From positions 163,066-227,065 of the forward strand of contig JAKOMT010000002.1 of NCBI GenBank assembly GCA_022241475.1: a stretch of DNA of 64,000 bases, written 5' to 3'. Within the stretch, counting starts at the first letter, position 1. Each line of letters begins with the position of its first letter. Both the position numbers and the translations under genes were made by a program. The notes beneath the pieces are model-generated. The model saw nothing but the letters and a program-made list of their open reading frames with translations, searched no databases and had not been told where the DNA came from. The DNA comes from Microvirga sp. (GTDB taxonomy: Bacteria; Pseudomonadota; Alphaproteobacteria; Rhizobiales; Beijerinckiaceae). Positions 36,040 to 44,855 of this stretch are shown here, in pieces.

Positions 36040-37161
36040 ATGCTGCTCGGTCGGTCAAACGACGGATTCATATATCTCTTCACGGAGCCGGTTCGCGTCC
36101 TCGCGGTCGACGACGACCCGATCATGCGCGAGTTCGCCGTCGCCCAACTCTCCCATCCGGGCGGCGAGATCGTGACCGCTTTCGACGGACAGGACGCCTG
36201 GGACAAGTTGCAGGCGGACGAAAAGGGCTTCGACCTCATCATCAGCGACCTCGAAATGCCGCGCATGACGGGGTTCAACCTTTGCAAAGCGATCCGAGCC
36301 GACGCGCGTTTCGCTGATCTGCCGGTCGTCGTCATCACCGGCCGTGACGACATCTTCGCCATCGATCGAGCCTATGAGGTCGGCGCGACGTCGTTCGTGG
36401 CGAAGCCCGTCAACTGGCGCCTGCTCGGCTATCAGCTGCGCTACGTGCTCCGGGCGTGCCGGGCGGAGCATTGCGCGACCGATTCACGATCGGGAGCGGG
36501 TGCGCCCTCCGCGCAGGCGGCGGCGACGGATATCCTGCCGGCCCTGACGCGCGAAGCCGAGGAGCATATGGCGGCGATCGAGCGCGCCGCGCGAGCCATG
36601 GACGGATCGTGCGCCGAGAAACTGCTCGAGTCGGTCGGAGACCTCGCCACCCTGCTGCGGCGCACCGCCTGCATCGCAGGTCTCGACCCCGAAGCCCTCG
36701 CCGATACGCGGGAGGAGATATCGCTCGCCGGTCTCTTGAACGAGCGCGCTCGCCTCGCCGCATCCGTCGCCGTCGAACGGAACATCACCGTCACGCTCGA
36801 GCGGCCGCCGCCTCTCTGGCGCATCGAGGGAGATCGGCGATTGCTCACGCAGGCTCTCGACCTTCTGCTGGGAACGCTGACCGCAAGCGCCGACGAGGGC
36901 GCCACGCTCGTCATCACCACGGCCGCCGTCAGCGGGCTCGACGACGGGCGGGACGGTTTCGAGATCACGATGCTCGTCGAGGGCCGCGCGCCGGCGGAGA
37001 GCATCGACGCGGCGCTCGTCAGGCGCATCATCGAGGCCCATGCGGGCGAAGTGACGATCCGACGCATGGGCGTTGGGGAAACACAGGCGCGCCTCCTGCT
37101 GCCGGCCGCGCGCCCTCCGAGGCAGAACGGTTTCGGTAAATCAGCGACGGGATTCGCATGA
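36040..37161 (+). CDS. Response regulator with degenerate histidine-kinase-like C-terminus
   Basis: A 373-aa protein. Residues 18-140 are a receiver domain with the acidic pocket DDD (24-26), phosphoacceptor Asp70 in LIISDLEMPRM, and the conserved Lys in FVAKPVNW. The C-terminal region (about 170-360) looks like a kinase core that has lost function. No conserved HE/D phosphoacceptor is seen in the helical part, the N-box Asn is missing (ALDLLLGTLTAS), and no DxGxG box is visible. It may act as a docking or phosphotransfer-like module, as in ChpT-type folds. It is divergent from the hybrid kinase. Its stop overlaps the next gene (ATGA), so signalling and the TadG-like protein are co-expressed. 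Confidence 0.85.
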   Translation: MLLGRSNDGFIYLFTEPVRVLAVDDDPIMREFAVAQLSHPGGEIVTAFDGQDAWDKLQADEKGFDLIISDLEMPRMTGFNLCKAIRADARFADLPVVVITGRDDIFAIDRAYEVGATSFVAKPVNWRLLGYQLRYVLRACRAEHCATDSRSGAGAPSAQAAATDILPALTREAEEHMAAIERAARAMDGSCAEKLLESVGDLATLLRRTACIAGLDPEALADTREEISLAGLLNERARLAASVAVERNITVTLERPPPLWRIEGDRRLLTQALDLLLGTLTASADEGATLVITTAAVSGLDDGRDGFEITMLVEGRAPAESIDAALVRRIIEAHAGEVTIRRMGVGETQARLLLPAARPPRQNGFGKSATGFA

Positions 37162-38495
37162 TATCCAGTTCAGAAGTCGCCCCCCGACGAACGATCGGAA
37201 TGAACGGCGAACAGGATGCGAGCTCCGTCGACGACGGACTGGCGCGTCGCTTCGGGCGAAATCGCTCCGGCGGCATCGCCGTCGTGATGTCTCTGGCGAT
37301 CGTGCCCCTCCTCGGATGCGTCGCCCTCGCCGTCGACGTCAGCACCTGGTACGCGGCGAAAACCGAATTGCAGAAAATCGCGGACGGCGCGGCGATCGCC
37401 TCGGCCCGCGAGTTGCGCGTCGGCTTCGCCTCCCCGGCGCAAGTCGAGGCCGCCGCGCAGGCCTACGCGCTGGCGGCGCTCCAGCACGGCGCGAAGATGG
37501 CCCGGGACGCCCGGATCGTGGCGCGGGTTTCCGAAAATCGCGACGCCGTGATGGTATCGGTCGAAAGCGGCCTCACCCCGGTCTTCTCCCGCCTCGTCTA
37601 CGACGGTCTCACCACGGTCGAGGTGTCGTCGACCGCGCGCCTGTCCGGGAGCGCCCCGATCTGCATGATCGGGACGAAGCCGAACGGGCGCGGCGTGCTG
37701 CAGATGGAAGACGACGCCTATCTCGACGCCGGAGGGTGCGGGATCTACAGCAATTCGACGCATCCCCAGAGCCTGATACTGAGCGATTCCTCGCGCGTAC
37801 TCGCCAATCTCGTCTGCTCGTCGGGCGGCGTCCGCCAGGACGGCGGGCGCTCGAATCCGCCTGCGCAGACGGATTGCCCGTCGGTCGGAGACCCTCTGGA
37901 GCCCCGTCTCGAAGCCGTGAAAGCGACCTTCGGGGATCCTTGCGGTGGCCAGTCGACGAAGCTGGTGATCACCTCCAACTGGACGCTGCAACCCGGAAAC
38001 TATTGCGGCGGGATCGAGGTCCGGAACGGGGCTCGCTTGACGCTCGAGTCCGGAAACTACGTGATCGGTCGTGACGGCCTGGAGGTAAAGGGCAACGCCC
38101 GGCTGATCGGTCAGTACGTCAGCATGCTGTTCGTGCGCGACGCCGAGCTCGACCTTGGAGAAGATACGACGGTTCGCTTGTCCGCGACCAAAGACGGCGT
38201 CCTCGCCGGCATTCTGTTCATGCAGTATCCGACCGGCGGGAACGACGATCGGGAATTCAAGATCTCGAGCAACAACGCGCGCGAGCTTCTCGGAACGATC
38301 TATATCCCGAAAGGCGTCTTCAAGGTCGACGCCGAAAGTCCGGTGGCGGGAGAATCGGCCTATACGGTGATCGTGGCCAACAAGATCGAGATTTCGGACA
38401 AAGCCCGCTTGACGCTCAACATCGACTACGCCGCGACCGACGTGCCGGTGCCCGAAGGCATCGGACCGAAATCGCCCGTGCACATCGCCTACTGA
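37158..38495 (+). CDS. TadG-like pilus-assembly/surface protein
   Basis: A 445-aa protein with the N-terminal Tad motif of TadE/TadG-family proteins: a hydrophobic helix (GGIAVVMSLAIVPLLGCVAL) followed by AVDVSTWYAAKTELQKIADG. The first 45 residues are cytosolic and hydrophilic. The mature part has six or more cysteines (KPNG, DAGGCGIYSN, LVCSSGG, PCGG, NYCGGI regions). Residues 270-430 alternate short hydrophobic strands with turns and look like a beta-helix. Family role: part of the tight-adherence (Flp) pilus machinery in the envelope. No other tad/cpa genes are in the window. The gene overlaps the response regulator stop by 4 bp. Confidence 0.82.
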   Translation: MISSSEVAPRRTIGMNGEQDASSVDDGLARRFGRNRSGGIAVVMSLAIVPLLGCVALAVDVSTWYAAKTELQKIADGAAIASARELRVGFASPAQVEAAAQAYALAALQHGAKMARDARIVARVSENRDAVMVSVESGLTPVFSRLVYDGLTTVEVSSTARLSGSAPICMIGTKPNGRGVLQMEDDAYLDAGGCGIYSNSTHPQSLILSDSSRVLANLVCSSGGVRQDGGRSNPPAQTDCPSVGDPLEPRLEAVKATFGDPCGGQSTKLVITSNWTLQPGNYCGGIEVRNGARLTLESGNYVIGRDGLEVKGNARLIGQYVSMLFVRDAELDLGEDTTVRLSATKDGVLAGILFMQYPTGGNDDREFKISSNNARELLGTIYIPKGVFKVDAESPVAGESAYTVIVANKIEISDKARLTLNIDYAATDVPVPEGIGPKSPVHIAY

Positions 38496-38526
38496 GGGAG
38501 GCGGCGCCGACCGCCCCCCGTCCGTC

Positions 38527-39462
38527 TCAGCCGACGAGCTTGCCGGCGCGGGGATCGTGGCGCGCGACCCGGGCGAGAAGATACTCGATCTCGGCGCGGG
38601 CGGCGGGAGTGACGGCGGAGCCGGGCTTGCGCTGGGCGTCGGAGGCGATGATCCCGCGCCGTTTCATCACGTATTTGCGCACGGCGAGACCAACGCCGAG
38701 CTGCTGCTCGTAGCGGACCAGCGGCAGATGGGCGTCGAACAGATCATGCGCCTTGTCGCGCTCCCCCGCCGCAGACAGATCGACGATGTCGACCAGCATG
38801 TCGGGGAACGCGTAGCCCGTCATCGCGCCGTCCGCGCCGCGCTCCATTTCGAAATCGAGGAACATGCCGCCGTTTCCGCACAGGATCGAGATGTGGCGCA
38901 TGGAGCCGTCCTGCTCGAAGCGGCGCAGGGTCGAGATCTTCTCGAGACCGGGCCAGTCCTCGTGCTTGAGCATGACGACGGAGGCGTTGTCCTCGACGAT
39001 CCGGCGGATGACGCCGGGCGTCATCACGACGCCGAGCGTCAGGGGATAGTCCTGCACGACGACGGGGATGTCGGTTCCGATCGCCTCGATGGCTTGCGCA
39101 TAGTAGCCGACGATCTGGTCGTCGGTCTTGAGCGAGGGAGGGGGCGCGATCATGACGCCGGCGGCCCCGGCGTCCATGGTCGAGCGCGCCAGCGCCCGCA
39201 TCGCGGCGAAGCCGGGCGAGGAGACGCCGACCACGATCTTCGCCGCACCGGCGCGGCGGATCACCCGCGTCGCCACCGCCAAAGCTTCCGAGGCCTCGAG
39301 CTTCGGCGCCTCGCCCATGATTCCGAGCACCGTGATCCCCGCGCAGCCGGCCTCCAGATAGAAGTCCGTCATCGAATCGACCGAGGCCTCGTCGATGCGG
39401 CCGTCGGGATGGAAGGGGGTCGGCGCGATGGCGTAGACGCCCTTGGCGGCGGCGTCGATCAT
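38527..39462 (-). CDS. DapA-family (dihydrodipicolinate synthase-like) lyase/aldolase
   Basis: A 311-aa TIM-barrel protein of the DapA/NAL superfamily. The Schiff-base lysine is Lys166 in VVMLKHEDW and the catalytic tyrosine is Tyr139 in VVQDYPLTLGV. The usual GTTGE loop reads GIMGE, and the substrate loop differs from true DapA. It is therefore more likely another pyruvate-dependent aldolase or a hydroxyproline/keto-sugar lyase than a lysine-pathway enzyme. The ATG at 39462 is chosen; the frame upstream is noncoding. It is divergent from the dat-like gene, which suggests a shared amino-acid-related pathway. Confidence 0.85.
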   Translation of the reverse strand: MIDAAAKGVYAIAPTPFHPDGRIDEASVDSMTDFYLEAGCAGITVLGIMGEAPKLEASEALAVATRVIRRAGAAKIVVGVSSPGFAAMRALARSTMDAGAAGVMIAPPPSLKTDDQIVGYYAQAIEAIGTDIPVVVQDYPLTLGVVMTPGVIRRIVEDNASVVMLKHEDWPGLEKISTLRRFEQDGSMRHISILCGNGGMFLDFEMERGADGAMTGYAFPDMLVDIVDLSAAGERDKAHDLFDAHLPLVRYEQQLGVGLAVRKYVMKRRGIIASDAQRKPGSAVTPAARAEIEYLLARVARHDPRAGKLVG

Positions 39463-39742
39463 GGCTGGGCACTCCCTGCTTGTGGGCGCGCGTCGCCGCG
39501 ACGGCGCGATCCCTTGTTCGCGCTCCCTTGTTACGGTCGACGCCGCGCCCGCGCAACGGCCGCCGACCCAAAGACGATGTGCGTGAACGCCCGGCCGGTC
39601 GAGGACGGGCGTCGGCGCCGGAGGGCTTTCGCGTTTTCGCGCTCCGCTTAAGGCTTGCCGGGCAGACGCGGCCCGTGCTCCCTTTGGTGACCTGTCGCAT
39701 CGCGGCGCGCATTCGCGCCGGGCGTTTTTTCGAGGTTCTTCA
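39463..39742 (+). promoter_or_regulatory. Dat leader with terminator-like hairpin
   Basis: The 280-bp divergent gap holds CGGCGCG (39703-39709) pairing with CGCGCCG (39714-39720) around a 4-nt loop, then GGCG and six T (39725-39730). The aminotransferase ribosome site GAGG follows at once and its ATG is 13 bp after the T-run. No rightward gene ends upstream, so this is not a normal terminator. It could be an attenuator or the output of a riboswitch-type leader. Confidence 0.5.
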
Positions 39743-40615
39743 ATGTCCCGCATCGTCTTCGTCAACGGCGCCTTCGTCCCCTACGAGGAGGCGAGCGTTT
39801 CGATCATGGATCGGGGCTTTCTCCTCGCCGACGGCATTTACGAAGTGTCCGCGGTGCTCGGCGGCAAGCTCGTCGACAACGAGGCGCATCTCGCGCGTTT
39901 CGCGCGCTGCCTTGGCGAGATCGGCATCGAGAGCCCCTACACGCCCGAGGAGTGGACGCGGCTGGAGGAAGATCTCGTGGCGCGCAACGGGCTCACCGAG
40001 GGCGTGGTCTACATGCAGGTCACGCGCGGCGTCTTCGAGCGCGACTTCGCCTTCCCGCCGGAGAGCGTCAAGCCGACGGTCGTGATGTTCACGCAGGCCA
40101 AGAGCATCGTCGGTTCGAAACTGGCGGAGACCGGCGCGCGCGTGATCACGACGCCGGACCTGCGCTGGAAGCGTCGCGACATCAAGTCGATCGCCCTCCT
40201 CGCGCAGGTGCTCGCCAAGCAGGAGGCGGCGCGAGCGGGCGTCGCCGAAGCCTGGATGGTCGACGACGAGGGTAATGTTACGGAAGGCGCGTCCTCGACC
40301 GCCTTCATCGTCACGAAGGACGGGCGCATCGTCACCCGCCCGCTCTCGAACGCGATCCTGCCCGGCATCACCCGCCGCGCCGTGATGCAGCTCGCGCAGG
40401 AGACCGGGCTCACGGTCGAGGAGCGGCTCTTCACCGTCGCCGAGGCGAGCGACGCGCAGGAGGCGTTCTTCACCTCGGCGTCCGCGTTCGTCATGCCCGC
40501 CGTCGAGATCGACGGCGCGCCGATCGGCGACGGCAAGCCCGGCCCGCTGACCAAGCGCCTGCGCGCGCTCTATCTCGACATGGCGGCGTCGAGCAATTCG
40601 GGGAGCATGCGCTGA
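39743..40615 (+). CDS. dat: D-amino-acid transaminase-like class IV aminotransferase
   Basis: A 290-aa fold-type IV PLP enzyme. The PLP lysine is Lys148 in RRDIKSIALL, and the cofactor phosphate region EGASSTAFIV and the LPGITR motif are conserved. Sequence and length fit D-amino-acid transaminase, which moves amino groups between D-amino acids and 2-oxo acids. In the well-studied Bacillus enzyme the substrate carboxylate is held by an RxH motif; the matching site here reads RDF (VFERDFAFP), so substrate range may differ, and branched-chain or amine substrates are possible. The stop overlaps the start of the hydrolase gene (TGATG). Its own leader has a terminator-like hairpin. Confidence 0.85.
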   Translation: MSRIVFVNGAFVPYEEASVSIMDRGFLLADGIYEVSAVLGGKLVDNEAHLARFARCLGEIGIESPYTPEEWTRLEEDLVARNGLTEGVVYMQVTRGVFERDFAFPPESVKPTVVMFTQAKSIVGSKLAETGARVITTPDLRWKRRDIKSIALLAQVLAKQEAARAGVAEAWMVDDEGNVTEGASSTAFIVTKDGRIVTRPLSNAILPGITRRAVMQLAQETGLTVEERLFTVAEASDAQEAFFTSASAFVMPAVEIDGAPIGDGKPGPLTKRLRALYLDMAASSNSGSMR

Positions 40616-41544
40616 TGGCCCGGATCGTCACCGTCGCCGCCGCGCAGCTCGGCCCCATCCAGCTCGCCGACGACCGCGCCAGCGTCGTGGCGCGCATGAT
40701 CGCGCTGATGGACGAGGCCGCGGCCAAGGGCGCCGATTTGATCGTCTATCCCGAACTCGCCCTCACCACGTTCTTCCCGCGCTGGCATCACGAGGACCGC
40801 GCCGAGGCCGATCGCTGGTTCGAGCGCGAGATGCCCGGCCCGGAAACGCAGCCGCTTTTCGACCGGGCGCGCGAACACGGCATGGCGATGTCCTTCGGCT
40901 ACGCCGAGATCACGCCGGAGGGCCGGCATTTCAACGCCTCGATCCTCGTCGACAAGTCGGGCGAGATCGTCGGCAAGTATCGCAAGATCCATCTGCCGGG
41001 GCATGTCGATTACGATCCCGAACGCGCCTTCCAGCATCTCGAGAAGCGCTATTTCGAGCCGGGCGACCTCGGCTTTCCGGTCTGGCGCATGCTCGACGGC
41101 GTCATCGGCATGTGCATCTGCAACGACCGCCGATGGCCGGAGACCTACCGCGTCATGGGCCTGCAGGGCGTCGAGATGGTCGTGCTCGGCTTCAACACGC
41201 CCGCCGTCAACTCGCAGATGAGCGCCGAAGGCCTGGAGAGCCGTCTTTTCCACCACCGCTTGTCGGTTCAGGCCGGCGCCTACCAGAACGCGACCTGGGT
41301 GGTGGCGGTGGCGAAAGCCGGCGTCGAGGACGGCCATCCCCTCACGGGCGGGACCGTGATCGTCGATCCGAACGGCTTCATCGCCGCCGAGCTTCCGGGC
41401 GAGGAGGACGGGGTCATCGTCCACGCCTGCGATCTCGACGCGACGCGTTTCGGCAAGGAGACCATCTTCGATTTCGCGCGCCACAGGCGTCCCGAGCATT
41501 ACGGGCTGATCACGCAGCGCACGGGGGCCGAACCGCCCCCGTGA
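40615..41544 (+). CDS. N-carbamoyl-D-amino-acid hydrolase (D-carbamoylase)
   Basis: A 309-aa nitrilase-superfamily amidohydrolase that converts N-carbamoyl-D-amino acids to D-amino acids, CO2 and ammonia. The catalytic triad is Glu47 (YPELALTTFFPRWH), Lys124 (GKYRKIHLPGH) and Cys169 (CICNDRRWPE). Long stretches such as FQHLEKRYFEPGDLGFPV match the Agrobacterium D-carbamoylase closely. Coupling to the D-amino-acid transaminase suggests the D-amino acid released is transaminated next. No hydantoinase or racemase gene is in the window. It is convergent with msrP, 12 bp away. Confidence 0.9.
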   Translation: MARIVTVAAAQLGPIQLADDRASVVARMIALMDEAAAKGADLIVYPELALTTFFPRWHHEDRAEADRWFEREMPGPETQPLFDRAREHGMAMSFGYAEITPEGRHFNASILVDKSGEIVGKYRKIHLPGHVDYDPERAFQHLEKRYFEPGDLGFPVWRMLDGVIGMCICNDRRWPETYRVMGLQGVEMVVLGFNTPAVNSQMSAEGLESRLFHHRLSVQAGAYQNATWVVAVAKAGVEDGHPLTGGTVIVDPNGFIAAELPGEEDGVIVHACDLDATRFGKETIFDFARHRRPEHYGLITQRTGAEPPP

Positions 41545-41556
41545 TCCGCCCGGCGC

Positions 41557-42513
41557 TCAGGTGTAGAGGCGCTCGTCCTCGAGACCCGTGTAGAGACCGG
41601 CGACCTGCTCGGCGTAGCCGTTGAAGAGCATGGTCGGGATCTCCTCGCCGGAGCCGATCATCTCTTCGCTCGCCTGGCTCCAGCGCGGATGCGCAACCTC
41701 CGGATTGACGTTCGCCCAGAAGCCGTATTCCTGGCTCGCGAGCTGCTCCCAGAACGAGACCGGCCGTTCTTCCGTGAAGCTGATCCGCACGATCGACTTG
41801 ACCGACTTGAAGCCGTATTTCCACGGAACGATGAGCCGCAGCGGCGCGCCGAACTGATTGGCGAGCGGCTTGCCGTAGACGCCCGTCACCATCAGCGTCA
41901 GATCGTTCGTCGCCTCCGCGATCGTCAGCCCCTCGGTGTAGGGCCACGGATACCAGATCTGACGCTGGCCCGCGGCCACCGCGGGATCCTGGAAGGTCTG
42001 CATCACGACGTATTTGGCGGAGGAGAGCGGACGCGCCATCGAGACGAGGTCCGCCATGCGGAATCCCGTCCACGGCACGGCCATCGCCCACGCCTCGACG
42101 CAGCGGAAGCGGTAGAGCCGCTCTTCCAGCGTCATGCGGCGGATCAGCGTGTCGACGTCGACCTGCATCGGCTCTTCGACGAGGCCGTCGATCGTCACCG
42201 TCCAGGGACGCGTCTGCAGCGCCTGCGCGGCGGCGGCGACGCGCTTGGACGAGCCGAACTCATAGAAATTATTGTAATTCGAGGCGACTGCTTCGTCCGT
42301 GAGATCACGATCGAGGGTGAAGGCGTCGTTGCGCGCGGCCGGATAAAGGTCGAGCGTCGGATCGGCGCCCTGCGCGGCGGCGCGCCCGCCGATGGCGCTC
42401 GCTCCGATCAACCCGGCGGCGCCGGCGATGAACTTGCGACGATTGAGAAAAACGTGCTCCGGGGTCGCCGCGCTCTCCGGCAGCTCCCACCCGCGCTTAG
42501 ACCTGATCAGCAT
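41557..42513 (-). CDS. msrP: Protein-methionine-sulfoxide reductase catalytic subunit MsrP (YedY)
   Basis: A 318-aa periplasmic molybdoenzyme that repairs oxidised methionine in envelope proteins. A twin-arginine signal is present (LNRRKFIAGAAGLIGASA), so it is exported folded with its molybdopterin cofactor. The molybdenum-binding cysteine is Cys138 in YRFRCVEAWAM, and the SNYNNFYEFG block is characteristic. AGGAG lies 8 nt before the ATG at 42513. The heme membrane partner msrQ usually sits next to it but is absent here. MoaA is encoded 19 kb away. Confidence 0.93.
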   Translation of the reverse strand: MLIRSKRGWELPESAATPEHVFLNRRKFIAGAAGLIGASAIGGRAAAQGADPTLDLYPAARNDAFTLDRDLTDEAVASNYNNFYEFGSSKRVAAAAQALQTRPWTVTIDGLVEEPMQVDVDTLIRRMTLEERLYRFRCVEAWAMAVPWTGFRMADLVSMARPLSSAKYVVMQTFQDPAVAAGQRQIWYPWPYTEGLTIAEATNDLTLMVTGVYGKPLANQFGAPLRLIVPWKYGFKSVKSIVRISFTEERPVSFWEQLASQEYGFWANVNPEVAHPRWSQASEEMIGSGEEIPTMLFNGYAEQVAGLYTGLEDERLYT

Positions 42514-42653
42514 GACGCCCGCTCCTGTTCCCACTCGCTTCTTTGCGAGCGAAGATGGCGCAGCGAGCGGCGCGCGCAAGCGGGAACCTGCGAAAGCCGG
42601 AGCGTTCTCACGCATTCGTCATCGCAGGCGCCGCACGGCGCGGCGACGAAGAA

Positions 42654-42677
42654 GGCCGCGCCCTCGCGGACGCGGCC
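42654..42677 (-). terminator. Probable argG terminator
   Basis: Stem GGCCGCG (42654-42660) with CGCGGCC (42671-42677), 10-nt loop, 28 bp past the argG stop. On the transcribed strand it is followed by TTCTTCG, a weak U-rich tail. Confidence 0.55.
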
Positions 42678-42704
42678 TCATTCAAACGCCGACGCGGATT
42701 TGCG

Positions 42705-43937
<1,233 letters not shown>

Positions 43938-44081
43938 GGGCGGTCTCAATCTTTTTTTCGCCGACATGCGTCGGGAGGGTGCGTTCGCGCGTTTATAAGC
44001 CGAACGCGGCTGCGCGCAACCGACTTGCGGGAGCGCGCGGAAGCGGCGATGCTTGCTCTTGCGAAGGTGAAGGAAGTCCTG

Positions 44082-44705
44082 ATGGCCCGACGTTCCGTAA
44101 TCGAGTTCTGGTACGAGTTCGCCTCAACATATTCCTATCTTTCGGCGATGCGGATCGAGGACGCGGCGGCGGCGGCGGGGGTCTCGATCCGCTGGCGGCC
44201 CTTCCTCCTCGGCCCGATTTTCTCCGCCCAGGGGTGGAACACCTCCCCCTTCAACATATACCCGGCGAAGGGCCGCTACATGTGGCGCGACATGGAGCGC
44301 GAGGCGGCGCGCACGGGGATTTCCCTGCGCCGGCCGGCTCCTTTTCCCCAAAACAGTCTGACGGCGACGCGCGTGGCTCTGCTGGGCGCCGAGGAGCCCT
44401 GGGGGCCGGCGTTCACGCGCGCGGTTTTCGACAAGGCCTTCGGGGAAGGTCTGTCGATCGAGGAGCCGTCGGCGATCCGCGACCTCGTCGCGATGGTCGG
44501 CCTTGATTCGGATTCCGTGATGCGTAACGCGACGGCGGAGGCGAACAAGACACGGCTTCGCGCGGTCACGGAGGAAGCTCGGTCACGGGGGCTTTTCGGC
44601 GCCCCGACATTCTTCACGGAGGACGGGGAGATGTTCTGGGGCAACGACCGGCTCGATCAGGCGCTGGCCTGGGCGACTGGCGACCGGCCGACCGGCGTAC
44701 GGTAA
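44082..44705 (+). CDS. DsbA-fold 2-hydroxychromene-2-carboxylate isomerase-like protein
   Basis: A 207-aa glutathione-transferase-kappa/HCCA-isomerase family protein. It starts with the family signature [20 protein letters not shown], in which Ser replaces the redox cysteine of DsbA, and has the conserved [10 protein letters not shown] and [22 protein letters not shown]. Known members isomerise hydroxychromene carboxylate in naphthalene breakdown or act as glutathione transferases. No aromatic catabolism genes are near, so the substrate is open. AAGGAAG lies before the ATG at 44082; the long frame upstream is antisense to argG. Confidence 0.88.
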   Translation: MARRSVIEFWYEFASTYSYLSAMRIEDAAAAAGVSIRWRPFLLGPIFSAQGWNTSPFNIYPAKGRYMWRDMEREAARTGISLRRPAPFPQNSLTATRVALLGAEEPWGPAFTRAVFDKAFGEGLSIEEPSAIRDLVAMVGLDSDSVMRNATAEANKTRLRAVTEEARSRGLFGAPTFFTEDGEMFWGNDRLDQALAWATGDRPTGVR

Positions 44706-44791
44706 ATAAGAAGAAAACGGCGCCCGCTTACCGTAGCTCCCAGAGTTGCATACGCGTGACGTATCGACGAATATTCGATTACTGGCGCCGT
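44698..44791 (+). promoter_or_regulatory. Nested inverted repeats in the leader of the GGDEF-EAL gene
   Basis: Two perfect 8-bp pairs interlock: TACGGTAA (44698-44705, containing the isomerase stop) with TTACCGTA (44728-44735), and ACGGCGCC (44717-44724, inside the first loop) with GGCGCCGT (44784-44791). They could form alternative or pseudoknotted RNA structures. No U-run follows. Confidence 0.35.
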
Positions 44792-44855
44792 CATCGCTTA
44801 CGGGATTAGGTATTTTCCCGGAAAAAAGGCCATAAATACTTTTAACCCGATATTC

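Noticed and set aside
35952..36362. 137-residue N-terminal extension of the hybrid kinase
   Set aside because: It is antisense to the response regulator gene and resembles no sensor domain.
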